64,000 nt of DNA from Clostridiaceae bacterium 14S0207 (lineage in GTDB: Bacteria; Bacillota; Clostridia; Clostridiales; Clostridiaceae): positions 1,426,001-1,490,000 of the forward strand of contig CP026600.1 in the NCBI GenBank assembly GCA_003288255.1. The letters run 5' to 3'. Position 1 is the stretch's first letter; the number at the start of each line of letters is the position of its first letter. A program made the position numbers and the translations under genes. The notes below the pieces were generated by a model. The model did no database searches and had not been told where the DNA came from. It saw only the letters and a program-made list of their open reading frames with translations. Shown piece by piece: positions 17,670 to 26,800 of this stretch.

Positions 17670-18320
17670 ATGATAAAACATGAACTACTTTTTGCAGAAG
17701 CTAATAGAACACTGAAATTAATATGTGAAGAAGGGGATGTAGTTAACGTAGAAGCAGGTGCTATGGTATCTATGTCTAATTGCTTTGAACTTAAGACTAA
17801 AGCTGGTGGTATAGGAAAGGTTTTCGGAAGAATGCTTACTGGTGAAAGTGCTTTTATTCAAAAGTTTACTTCAAAAGGTAATGGAGAATTATTATTAGCA
17901 CCATCTTATATGGGAGATATTAAACATATTTCTTTAGATGGGTCTAAATCTTATAGATTAGGTAAAGGTGTTTTTTTAGCATCTAGTGATGGAATTGAAA
18001 TTTTAACAAAAGGTGCTGGGGCAAAAGGATTTTTATCTGGAGAAGGATTATTTCAAATGCAAGCTAGTGGCGAAGGAGAACTTTTCTTATCAGCATATGG
18101 TTCAATTTATGAAAAACACCTTGAAATGGGAGAAAGTTATATTGTAGATAGTGATCATCTAGTTTTATGGGATAGTAATCTAAAATATTCTGTGGAACTT
18201 GCTTCTGGATTTATAAGTTCTATAACTGGAGGGGAAGGTTTAGTATGTCAATTTACAGGTCCTGGTTTAGTATGGATACAAACTCGTAACCCTAGTACAC
18301 TTACTACATCTAGTAAATAA
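17670..18320 (+). CDS. AIM24 / TIGR00266 family protein
   Basis: A 216-aa beta-rich protein of the AIM24 (PF01987, TIGR00266) family. It has the conserved N-terminus EAGAMVSMSN (about residues 30-39) and glycine-rich core AGGIGKVFGRMLTGES (about residues 49-64), then SGEGLFQMQASGEG, and ends GEGLVCQFTGPGLVWIQTRN. The fold is a TRAP-like double-stranded helix. Bacterial members have no settled biochemical function. It stands alone behind GGGGGAG, between two terminators. Confidence 0.88.
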   Translation: MIKHELLFAEANRTLKLICEEGDVVNVEAGAMVSMSNCFELKTKAGGIGKVFGRMLTGESAFIQKFTSKGNGELLLAPSYMGDIKHISLDGSKSYRLGKGVFLASSDGIEILTKGAGAKGFLSGEGLFQMQASGEGELFLSAYGSIYEKHLEMGESYIVDSDHLVLWDSNLKYSVELASGFISSITGGEGLVCQFTGPGLVWIQTRNPSTLTTSSK

Positions 18321-18363
18321 TATTTAGATATTTCATATAAGTAAATAATGTTAAATATATAAT

Positions 18364-18424
18364 AAAGAAGAGCTTACTCAAAAATAGTATTTTATTTCTA
18401 TAATGAGCTAGCTCTTTTGTTTTA
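18364..18424. terminator. Terminator between convergent AIM24 and cupin genes
   Basis: AAAGAAGAGCT pairs with AGCTCTTTT, with an additional inner stem. The arms lie between two converging stop codons. Confidence 0.7.
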
Positions 18425-18441
18425 AAAGAAAACTTTTCAGT

Positions 18442-18936
18442 TTAAGCTTCTCTTGTTAATTTATATATTATATCTGTATATTGAGGATATAATTCTAAAA
18501 GTTCTTTTCTACTATAAAGTTTAAAATCTTCAAAATCAAATCCTGGTGATACCATACATCCTACAAGAGCATATCCTTTATTATTCATAGCAGATCCAAA
18601 AATAAATCCTTTAGGAACTAATACTTGTGGCTGTTCACCTTTATCTATATTTAATCCTAATTTTTTAGTAATGAAGTTACCTTCCATATCAATCATATAA
18701 ATAGTAAGGGATGAACCACCATGATAATACCATAGTTCATCTGATTCTAATTTATGAAAATGTGATACCTCTCCAGTTTGTAATAGAAAATAAATACTAG
18801 TCCAAAGTTTTCTTTTTGTTTTACCATTATTAACATCTATAATCTCATTAGAAGTGAAAGATTCTTTATAATATCCACCTTCGGGATGTTTTATCATATC
18901 TAATTTTTTTATAAAATATTTTGCATTTTTTGACAT
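18442..18936 (-). CDS. Cupin family protein (DUF985)
   Basis: A 164-aa single cupin of the DUF985 group (PF06172, cupin_5). It begins with IKKLDMIKHPEGGYYKESF (about residues 8-26), which is the family hallmark. SHFHKLESDELWYYHGGSSL (about residues 58-77) carries the metal-ligand pattern HxHxxxxDExW. LVGCMVSPGFDFEDF completes the barrel. The structure resembles RmlC-type epimerases, but no substrate is known. It is a single gene, divergent from the haem locus and sharing the 243-base gap that contains the Fur-like promoter. Confidence 0.87.
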   Translation of the reverse strand: MSKNAKYFIKKLDMIKHPEGGYYKESFTSNEIIDVNNGKTKRKLWTSIYFLLQTGEVSHFHKLESDELWYYHGGSSLTIYMIDMEGNFITKKLGLNIDKGEQPQVLVPKGFIFGSAMNNKGYALVGCMVSPGFDFEDFKLYSRKELLELYPQYTDIIYKLTREA

Positions 18937-19112
18937 AGATATAAAGTTTCCTTTCTGTAATGTAGGAATCCTTATTTTTAATAAAGATTTTTACATTTAA
19001 TTTATTAATTTTTTTAGTATTAAAATAACAAGTAAATCTTATAATTACCTAAAAATATTATATTGGATGATTGCAAAGTAGGCAACTTAAAATACTAATA
19101 TAAAATAAAAAT

Positions 19113-19145
19113 GATATTGAAAATCAATATCATTTACAGTATAAT
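19113..19145 (+). promoter_or_regulatory. Promoter with Fur-like box, start of the haem-acquisition locus
   Basis: The -35 TTGAAA (19117-19122) and -10 TATAAT (19140-19145) are separated by exactly 17 bases. The -35 is embedded in GATATTGAAAATCAATATC (19113-19131), which matches the classical 19-bp Fur box at 16 of 19 positions. It is the core of a perfect 11-bp inverted repeat (19110-19120/19124-19134). This predicts repression by iron-loaded Fur. Confidence 0.75.
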
Positions 19146-19179
19146 TGGATTTAATTACATAACTTAAGGGGGAATTTTA

Positions 19180-22100
19180 ATGAATAGGAAAATATTGAAA
19201 AGTACTAAATCTATGGGAATTGTTTTATCTAGTGCATTAATACTTGGAGGGATATCTTCTTATAGTGTTTATGCTAACGTAGCAGACAATTTACCTATTT
19301 CTAAACAAATTTTAAAAGAAGTTAATTGGGCTGAAGTTAAGTCCGTTCCAGAGATTTCAAAGGTAGAATTAGGTGATTTTTATACATCTATAAACAAATA
19401 CAGAATACAATTTAAGCTGCCACTTTTTGATAAAACTATGAATTTATATAGAAACAATATAACATCAATAAAAGTTAATAATCTTGTATATTCCAACTGT
19501 GATGAATTAACAGAAGATAATCAATATCGTTTTTCTTCAATTGGATTAGAATTAAGTGTAAATGCTTTTAATAAGGAGAATAATGAAGTTATTATTTCAT
19601 CTCAAGGATTTAATGATACCAAAATAATAATAAATAAACAAGGACAGTTAATAGAACAAAAAGAATTGATTTCCCCATTAGCTAATACAATTAGTATGGA
19701 TATAAATAATAAAATTTCCGAAAAAGAAAGGGAAAATATAGATAATACAAGTGCAAATTCAAAGAATTCAAGTGATGATTTATTCTCTTCGGAAGATGAA
19801 GTTAAGATTAAAACTCTTCCTAAAGTAACTAATTCTAGATATGGAGAAATTTATGGAAGGGTTGAATATGAAATCTCTTTAGAACAGAATGATAGATTAG
19901 ATGATTATATAAGATCTGTAAGTGAATTAACAGTGAATGGAGTTAAACATAAAGATAATTTTAATTTTAGTACTAATGAATATCATCTTAGTTATATGGG
20001 AGGATTAGAACTTAATGACCACTCTTTTACCAAAGAAGTTAACACTATCATAATGAAATCAAAGAAATACAATACAATGGTTATAAAAATAAAAAAAGAT
20101 GGTACATTAGTAAGTCAACAAGAATTTAAATCTGAAAAAAATAAGGAAAATACACCTCCAATGTTGACTATAAACAAGTCAATAACTGTAGAAAAGGGTA
20201 ATAAAATTAATTTAATGGAAAATGTAAAAGCTATAGATGAAGAAGATGGCATTATTACTGATAAGATAAAAATTGATTATGGAACCCTAGATATAAATAA
20301 TCCTAAAAAGGGTATTTATAAAGTTATATATTCTGTTACTGATAGCAAAGGGAAAACTGTTACAGATACATGTGAAGTTAATGTAATAGGGAAATTAATT
20401 TCTACAGAGAATTTAGAAGATGGAACATATACATTAAACTTTAAAGCTAGAAGAATTGATAAACCTGAAAATTCATCTATGTTGGAAGACTTTTTTAATA
20501 AAAATGTTAAAATGGATGTTAAGAATGGAAAGATTAAATTAACTATGCTTAATACTATGTATGCATATAGTCTTTATGACTTTAGAATAGAGAGTAATAA
20601 TGTTTTTAATGAAACTGTAGCTAAGAATTATGGAACTCCCAATAAAGATGGAGAATACGAAATGCAAACTTTTGAAGTTCCTATTGAAAACCTAAATGAT
20701 GAACATATTGGTGGTGTTCTAGTAGGTATGATGGGTGGTAAAAAAACTGAAATTGGGGATATGAGTAAATATACTAAAGTTAAATTTATTTTTGATAAAG
20801 AATGTACAAAAGGTTGGGATGGATTTGTAATAAAAAAAGAAGAGAAAGATAGTGAGTTAAATTTAATTAATGCTTTGAAAAAAAATGAATTGGATACTAA
20901 TAAAGATGGAAAAATTTCAAAAGAAGAATTAGCAAATGCAAAAGGAGTTATAGATCTATCAAATCAAGGTATAGAAAATATAACTATGTTAAGTGATTTA
21001 GGACCTAATGTTACTGAACTATATTTAAACGGAAACAATATAGAGATTTTACCAAAAGGTATATTTAATAATCTTACAGGGTTAAAGAAATTATCATTAG
21101 CTGGTAATACACTTCATGTGATACCTTCTGATATTTTTGGAAAATTAACTAACTTAGAAAATTTAAATTTAAATAGTAATAAATTAAACATTGTATCTAA
21201 ACATTCATTATCAAATTTAAAAAAACTTAAACATTTAGGGCTATCTAAGAATCAACTAACTCGAATTGAAGACAACTCATTTGATGATTTAGTATGTTTA
21301 AACGAATTATTTTTAAGTAACAATAAATTAACTGAATTTCCAACAAGTATAGGTAAATTAAATTCTCTTAATACGTTATATGCAGATAATAATAAGATTG
21401 AAAAACTTCCTAAAGAATTCAGTCTGTTAAAAAATTTGACAAATATAACTTTACAAAATAATAGAATAAGTGAAATTTCTACTGAAATTTATAAAAACTT
21501 AACTAATGTTAAAGAGTTTAATTTAAGTGATAATCAACTTAAAAATATTCCTAAAAATTTACTAGAAATTATGCCTAATTTAAAAGATCTAAATGTAAGT
21601 TTAAATAAACTTCAATTTTTACCTAAATTATCAGTAGATAAATATATATCTATTCCACAGAAGGATATATTGAATTTAAAACTTACTTCATACAATAATA
21701 CATTAAAATGGACACAAGATTTTTCTATATTAGATTTATACTGTTGGACAATTATCATAGATAAATATTCTACTAAGGGTAATATTCCAAATAACTTTAA
21801 AGAGTATAAAAATGCTCTTAATCATAAAACTGCTAAGGAGTTTTTAAAAGGTAAGATAGACTGGAAAATAACAACTGAACTTCAAAGAAAAAAAGCAAAT
21901 GGAGAATATGAAACGTTAAAAGAATTTTCAGAAGAAATAAATGAAGATGTGTTAACAGGTGATTTTTCTGATATATCAATTAAATCAGGAGAAGAATATA
22001 GAATTATAAAAACTATAAGTTCAATTGGTTCAGGAGAAACAAGAAGTTTTTCTGAAATATCTAACTATATAGTTCCTAAAATAGATAATATATCAGATGT

Positions 22101-23625
22101 TAATAATAAGGATGAACAAGAAAATAATCAAAACAAACCTAAAGAATCAGAAGATAAGCCTTCTGAAAATTCCAAAGAGGATTCTTTAAAAATTAAAAAT
22201 GGATTATATAGTTTATTAATAAAAACACTAAAAGAAGGTTCAGACGAGCCATCTATGGCTGGAGGATATATAGAGAATACAAATTATGAAGTAAAAGATG
22301 GAAAACAATATCTTTTACTAAAACTAAATAGAATAGATTGGATGAAAAATATTGTAGCAACTGTTGATGGTGATACAATAAATCCTACTATTGTAAAAAC
22401 TATAAAAAATGATAAAGGTGAAGAAAAAGGTATTATTAAATTTGAAGTAAATTCACCTAAATCACAAATTAAATTAACTATGAATGTTGAACCAATGGGA
22501 AATGCTAGAGTTTCATTTAGAATAATACTAGAAATAGATAGTTTAACATTAATTAAAGAAAATGATATAAAGGATTCAGAGCAAAAACCTGATGAAAAGC
22601 CATTAGATCAAGAGAATCAAGTTAAACCTAATGGTAATACAAGTACAAATGAGGAACAAGAAAAACAAAAAGAAGATTTTACTCAAAATAAAGATAATAA
22701 ACATAATAACTCAGATGAAAAAGATAAAGATATAAAAATGCAAAAAGTTTCTGAGAAAATTTTAAAAGTAGTAGAAAATAAAAACTTAAAAACAGGAATA
22801 TATGAAAATGTAAAAGCAATGTTAAGTTCAGAAAATAAAAAACAAGAACAATTAATAAAAGAAAATTTAATTATTAAGACAAATGCTACAATAACAAAAG
22901 AAAAAGAAATAGTAGTTCAAATGGAGTTAACAGGGAAATATGCGTTAAATTCAAAAATATTTGTAGATGGTAAAGAAATACTAGTTAAAGAAGTTACTAA
23001 AGATAGAAAGAAAATCATGTCATCAGGTGAAAACCATGATGTAAAACAGGATATTCAAAATAAAAAAATAGTAGAATTTAAATTGCCAAATATAAATTCA
23101 AAAATAGAATTAGCAGTAGAAAAACTAGATCAAGCTAATAATGATATAAAAGCTACTATTAATTTAAAAGATGATTTAGTATCAAAATCCTTAGATAAAA
23201 ATACATTGCCAAAAGAGTTGATAAAAGAAACTTTATCTAATAAGAAAAACGAAACAAAGGAAGATAAAAATACAAATACTGAAAATAATAAAGAAGTTTT
23301 GAAAGAGGATAAAGAAAAAAAATTATCAAAAGGAAACAAGCAAGAAAGTGGAGAGAAATCAGATTTAAAAACTACTACTTCCGAAAAATCAAACAATAAT
23401 GCTAAATCAAGAAAAAATAATGAAGACTTAAGTAAGAAAAGACATAGCTTGGCATCAATAGATGAAGTAGAACAAACTGTACAAAATGAAGATAAAACTA
23501 ATAAAATTTCTATACAAAAAAGCCTACCTAAAACAGGCTTACCTATTAATACAGAAATATTAGCCGGTTTAGGTGCAATTTTATCAGGAGTAGGAGTTGC
23601 TTTTAAAAAAAGATTTAAAAAATAA
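19180..23625 (+). CDS. Shr-like surface haem receptor: HID, NEAT, LRR, LPXTG-anchored
   Basis: A 1481-aa cell-wall protein. In order: signal peptide (cut near VYA, residue 32); two Shr-type haemoglobin-interaction domains (DUF1533, about 55-158 and 207-315); an Ig-like DUF5011-type domain (324-405); NEAT 1 (411-555); an EF-hand-like loop DTNKDGKISKEE (about 572); leucine-rich repeats (588-815); a linker region; NEAT 2 (1004-1122) with SMAG and EPMGNARVSF; an unassigned domain (1189-1350); then LPKTG (1449-1453), a helix and a basic tail. The order HID-HID-NEAT-LRR-NEAT is that of streptococcal Shr, which takes haem from haemoglobin; streptococcal Shr has no LPXTG. It is probably iron-regulated through the upstream Fur-like box. 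Confidence 0.9.
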   Translation: MNRKILKSTKSMGIVLSSALILGGISSYSVYANVADNLPISKQILKEVNWAEVKSVPEISKVELGDFYTSINKYRIQFKLPLFDKTMNLYRNNITSIKVNNLVYSNCDELTEDNQYRFSSIGLELSVNAFNKENNEVIISSQGFNDTKIIINKQGQLIEQKELISPLANTISMDINNKISEKERENIDNTSANSKNSSDDLFSSEDEVKIKTLPKVTNSRYGEIYGRVEYEISLEQNDRLDDYIRSVSELTVNGVKHKDNFNFSTNEYHLSYMGGLELNDHSFTKEVNTIIMKSKKYNTMVIKIKKDGTLVSQQEFKSEKNKENTPPMLTINKSITVEKGNKINLMENVKAIDEEDGIITDKIKIDYGTLDINNPKKGIYKVIYSVTDSKGKTVTDTCEVNVIGKLISTENLEDGTYTLNFKARRIDKPENSSMLEDFFNKNVKMDVKNGKIKLTMLNTMYAYSLYDFRIESNNVFNETVAKNYGTPNKDGEYEMQTFEVPIENLNDEHIGGVLVGMMGGKKTEIGDMSKYTKVKFIFDKECTKGWDGFVIKKEEKDSELNLINALKKNELDTNKDGKISKEELANAKGVIDLSNQGIENITMLSDLGPNVTELYLNGNNIEILPKGIFNNLTGLKKLSLAGNTLHVIPSDIFGKLTNLENLNLNSNKLNIVSKHSLSNLKKLKHLGLSKNQLTRIEDNSFDDLVCLNELFLSNNKLTEFPTSIGKLNSLNTLYADNNKIEKLPKEFSLLKNLTNITLQNNRISEISTEIYKNLTNVKEFNLSDNQLKNIPKNLLEIMPNLKDLNVSLNKLQFLPKLSVDKYISIPQKDILNLKLTSYNNTLKWTQDFSILDLYCWTIIIDKYSTKGNIPNNFKEYKNALNHKTAKEFLKGKIDWKITTELQRKKANGEYETLKEFSEEINEDVLTGDFSDISIKSGEEYRIIKTISSIGSGETRSFSEISNYIVPKIDNISDVNNKDEQENNQNKPKESEDKPSENSKEDSLKIKNGLYSLLIKTLKEGSDEPSMAGGYIENTNYEVKDGKQYLLLKLNRIDWMKNIVATVDGDTINPTIVKTIKNDKGEEKGIIKFEVNSPKSQIKLTMNVEPMGNARVSFRIILEIDSLTLIKENDIKDSEQKPDEKPLDQENQVKPNGNTSTNEEQEKQKEDFTQNKDNKHNNSDEKDKDIKMQKVSEKILKVVENKNLKTGIYENVKAMLSSENKKQEQLIKENLIIKTNATITKEKEIVVQMELTGKYALNSKIFVDGKEILVKEVTKDRKKIMSSGENHDVKQDIQNKKIVEFKLPNINSKIELAVEKLDQANNDIKATINLKDDLVSKSLDKNTLPKELIKETLSNKKNETKEDKNTNTENNKEVLKEDKEKKLSKGNKQESGEKSDLKTTTSEKSNNNAKSRKNNEDLSKKRHSLASIDEVEQTVQNEDKTNKISIQKSLPKTGLPINTEILAGLGAILSGVGVAFKKRFKK

Positions 23626-23650
23626 TAATATGTAAATATAGATAAAATAA

Positions 23651-23696
23651 AAAATCCTATATGCTAAAAATTAGAGTTTAGTATATAGGATTTTTG
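23651..23696 (+). terminator. Terminator after the Shr-like gene
   Basis: AAAATCCTATATGCTAAA pairs with TTTAGTATATAGGATTTT (one G-T), followed by T. It separates the Shr-like gene from the next promoter. Confidence 0.85.
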
Positions 23697-23747
23697 TTGA
23701 ATTTTATTATTACTTCAAAATAATTTTCATTTAGTTCAAAAAATCAA

Positions 23748-23776
23748 TTGAAATTAATTTTCAATTAGCTTATAAT
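23748..23776 (+). promoter_or_regulatory. Second promoter with Fur-like box
   Basis: The -35 TTGAAA (23748-23753) and -10 TATAAT (23771-23776) have a 17-base spacer. The inverted repeat AATTGAAA/TTTCAATT overlaps the -35. Its core TGAAATTAATTTTCA (23749-23763) matches the 7-1-7 Fur consensus at most positions. The design is the same as at the Shr-like gene. Confidence 0.65.
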
Positions 23777-23808
23777 AGACATGTATTGAACACAAGGGGG
23801 AAATGTTA

Positions 23809-26800
23809 ATGAGTAAAATGAATAATAAAAAGAAATCAGTTGGAATTGCATTAACTGGATTTTTAGTTTTAGGGGGAATCTCCCAATCACATGTCTATGC
23901 TTTTGAAAATAAAAATGATTCATCAATAGAATTGCATAAACAAGCTTATTTGAGTCCCAATTATTTAAAAAAACAATTAAATAATTTCTCAGCTTCCTTA
24001 AATATAGAAAATGATTTAAATAAAAATAAATATATTACTTTAGAGGATTATTCGAGAAAGATACTTACTGCTAATTCAAGAAATAGTTTAAATAAAGATA
24101 ATACAAGCTCCGAAAAATTAACCACTATAAAACTAGAAAAAAATATTGATCAAACCAATATAAAAACTAAAAAAAATCAAAAACATAACACTGGTGATAT
24201 AGAAAAGGAAAGTGTAAAATCTTCTACTACTGAACCAGAAGAAAAGCCTGTAAAATCAGTGCAAAAAGAGGTTTCTACGGATAAAGACGGTATATATATA
24301 GCTGATATAAAAACTCTAAAAGAAAAATCTGATGAAACTTCAATGTCAGGTACTTATATTGAGGAAAAGGCTAAATATACAAAACAAAATGGTAAGGTTT
24401 ATTGTGAAATTAATGTTTTAGCAATTGATTGGATGAAAAATATAAAAATCTTATTAAATGGTAAAGAAGTAAATCCAACAATAACCAGAACTGGTAAAAC
24501 AAACGTTATGGGAATGGATCATGAAGGGGCTACTTTAAAATTTGAAGTGGACAAAGTAAATCCAGAACTTATATTTAAGATGTATGTTGAACCAATGAGT
24601 TCAAATGTAGCATTTAGAGTTGTAGGTGAAAAATTAAAGTTTGAAGCTTTGAAAGACACTAAACCAACAAATAAAGAAGATAAAGAAAAAGATAAAACTA
24701 AACCTTCTACTACTAAGCCAGAAGAAAAACCTGTAAAACCAGTGCAAAAAGAGGTTTCTACGGATAAAGATGGTATATATATAGCTGATATAAAAACTCT
24801 AAAAGAAAAATCTGATGAAACTTCAATGTCAGGTACTTATATTGAGGAAAAGGCTAAATATACAAAACAAAATGGTAAGGTTTATTGTGAAATTAATGTT
24901 TTAGCAATTGATTGGATGAAAAATATAAAAATCTTATTAAATGGTAAAGAAGTAAATCCAACAATAACCAGAACTGATAAAACAAACGTTATGGGAATGG
25001 ATCATGAAGGGGCTACTTTAAAATTTGAAGTGGACAAAGTAAATCCAGAGCTTACATTTAAGATGTATGTTGAACCAATGCATTGTGATGTAACATTTAG
25101 AGTTGTAGGTGAAAAATTAAAGTTTGAAGCTTTGAAAGACACTAAACCAACAAATAAAGAAGATAAAGAAAAAGATAAAACTAAACCTTCTACAACAAAG
25201 CCAGAAGAAAAGCCTGCAAAACCAGTTCAAAAAGAGGTTTCTACAGATAAAGACGGTATATATGAGGCTGAAATAAAAACTCTAAAAGAAAAATCTGATG
25301 AAACTTCAATGTCAGGTACTTATTTTGAGAAAAAAGTTAAATATACAAAGCAAAATGGTAGAGTTTATTGTGAAATAAATGTTTTAGCAATTGATTGGAT
25401 GAAAAATATAAAAGTTTTCTTAAATAGTAAAGAAGTAAATCCAACAATAACTAAGACTGGTAAAACAAAAGTTATGGGAATGGATCATGAAGGAGCTACT
25501 TTAAAATTTGAAGTGGACAAAGTAAATCCAGAGCTTACATTTAAGATGTATGTTGAACCAATGCATTGTGATGTAACATTTAGAGTTGTAGGTGAAAAAT
25601 TAAAGTTTGAAGCTTTGAAAGACACTAAGCCAGCAAATAAAGAAGATAAAGAAAAAGATAAAACCAAACCTTCCACTACTAAGCCAGAAGAAAAACCAGA
25701 TGTTAAACAAGATAAGGATAAACAAAAAGACAATCAAAATAAACCTAAAGAATCAGAAAATAAGCCTTCTGAAAAACCAATAGAGAAACCAGTTCAAAAG
25801 TCAGAAGTAACAAAATCAATTAATATAGTGGCATTAAAAGAAAATTCAAATGAACAATCTATGGCAGGTGACTATTTAAATGGAACTGTACAATATACAG
25901 AAAAGGATGGTAAAAAGTTCTTTACTTTAACTGTAACAAGAATAGATTGGATGAAAAACATAGATGTATCAGTAGATGGTGCAAATGTGCCTTATGACAA
26001 AAAAGAATTAGGTCAAATAGCAGAGTTAACATTTGAAGTAAACAGTGAGAATTCTGAAGTAACAATGCATATGAATGTAGTTCCTATGGGAAATTCAAGA
26101 GTTGCTTTTAGAGTTTTAAATGAAAATAATGTATCTGTAGAAAAACCTGATGTTAAACCAACTGAACCTAAAAACAATGAAAATAAAGATAATGAAGATA
26201 AACCTAAAGAATCACAAAAAGAAGATAAACAAAAAGAACAACCTCAAACAAAGATAAATAAAGAAATTTTAAAAATAGTAAAATTTAAAAATTTGAAAAA
26301 AGGTTCTTATAATAATGTTAAGACATTAGTTAGTTGTGATAATAAAAAACATGAAAAATTATTAAAAGAAAATTTAGATATAAAAACAGATATAAAAATT
26401 ACAGAAGAGAAAGATGTTATGGTAACCATACTATTAAAAGGTAAGTATGCTAATGTTACTAATATACTTGTAGATGGAAAGTCTGTTATATCTTCAGAAG
26501 TTTCTAAAAATAGAAAGGGATTACTAGCTCCTGAGGGAATTGTAATCAACAATATAGTGGAAGAAAAATTAAATGAATCTAAAGTAGTTCAGTTTAAGCT
26601 TCCTAATATAAATTCAAAAATTGAATTAGTTACTGAAGATTCAAAAATACCAAATGAACAGATTAAAGCAAATATAGATATTAAAAATGATTTAGTTTCC
26701 AAGTCATTAGACAGGACAACGCTACCAAAAGAAATTGTTAATAAAGATTTGGACAATCAGTCTAGCTCTCAAAGTTCAAAACAAATTAAAGATGGTATGT

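Noticed and set aside
23130-23396. Minus-strand open frames inside the NEAT genes (also 25485-25733 and 27381-27818)
   Set aside because: They mirror Lys/Glu-rich coding sequence (giving Phe/Leu/Ser-rich translations) and lack ribosome sites; they are shadows of the real genes.
24261-25697. The 483-bp repeats as a mobile element or CRISPR-like array
   Set aside because: The repeats are in frame, each encodes a NEAT domain plus linker, and there are no spacers, terminal inverted repeats or transposase.
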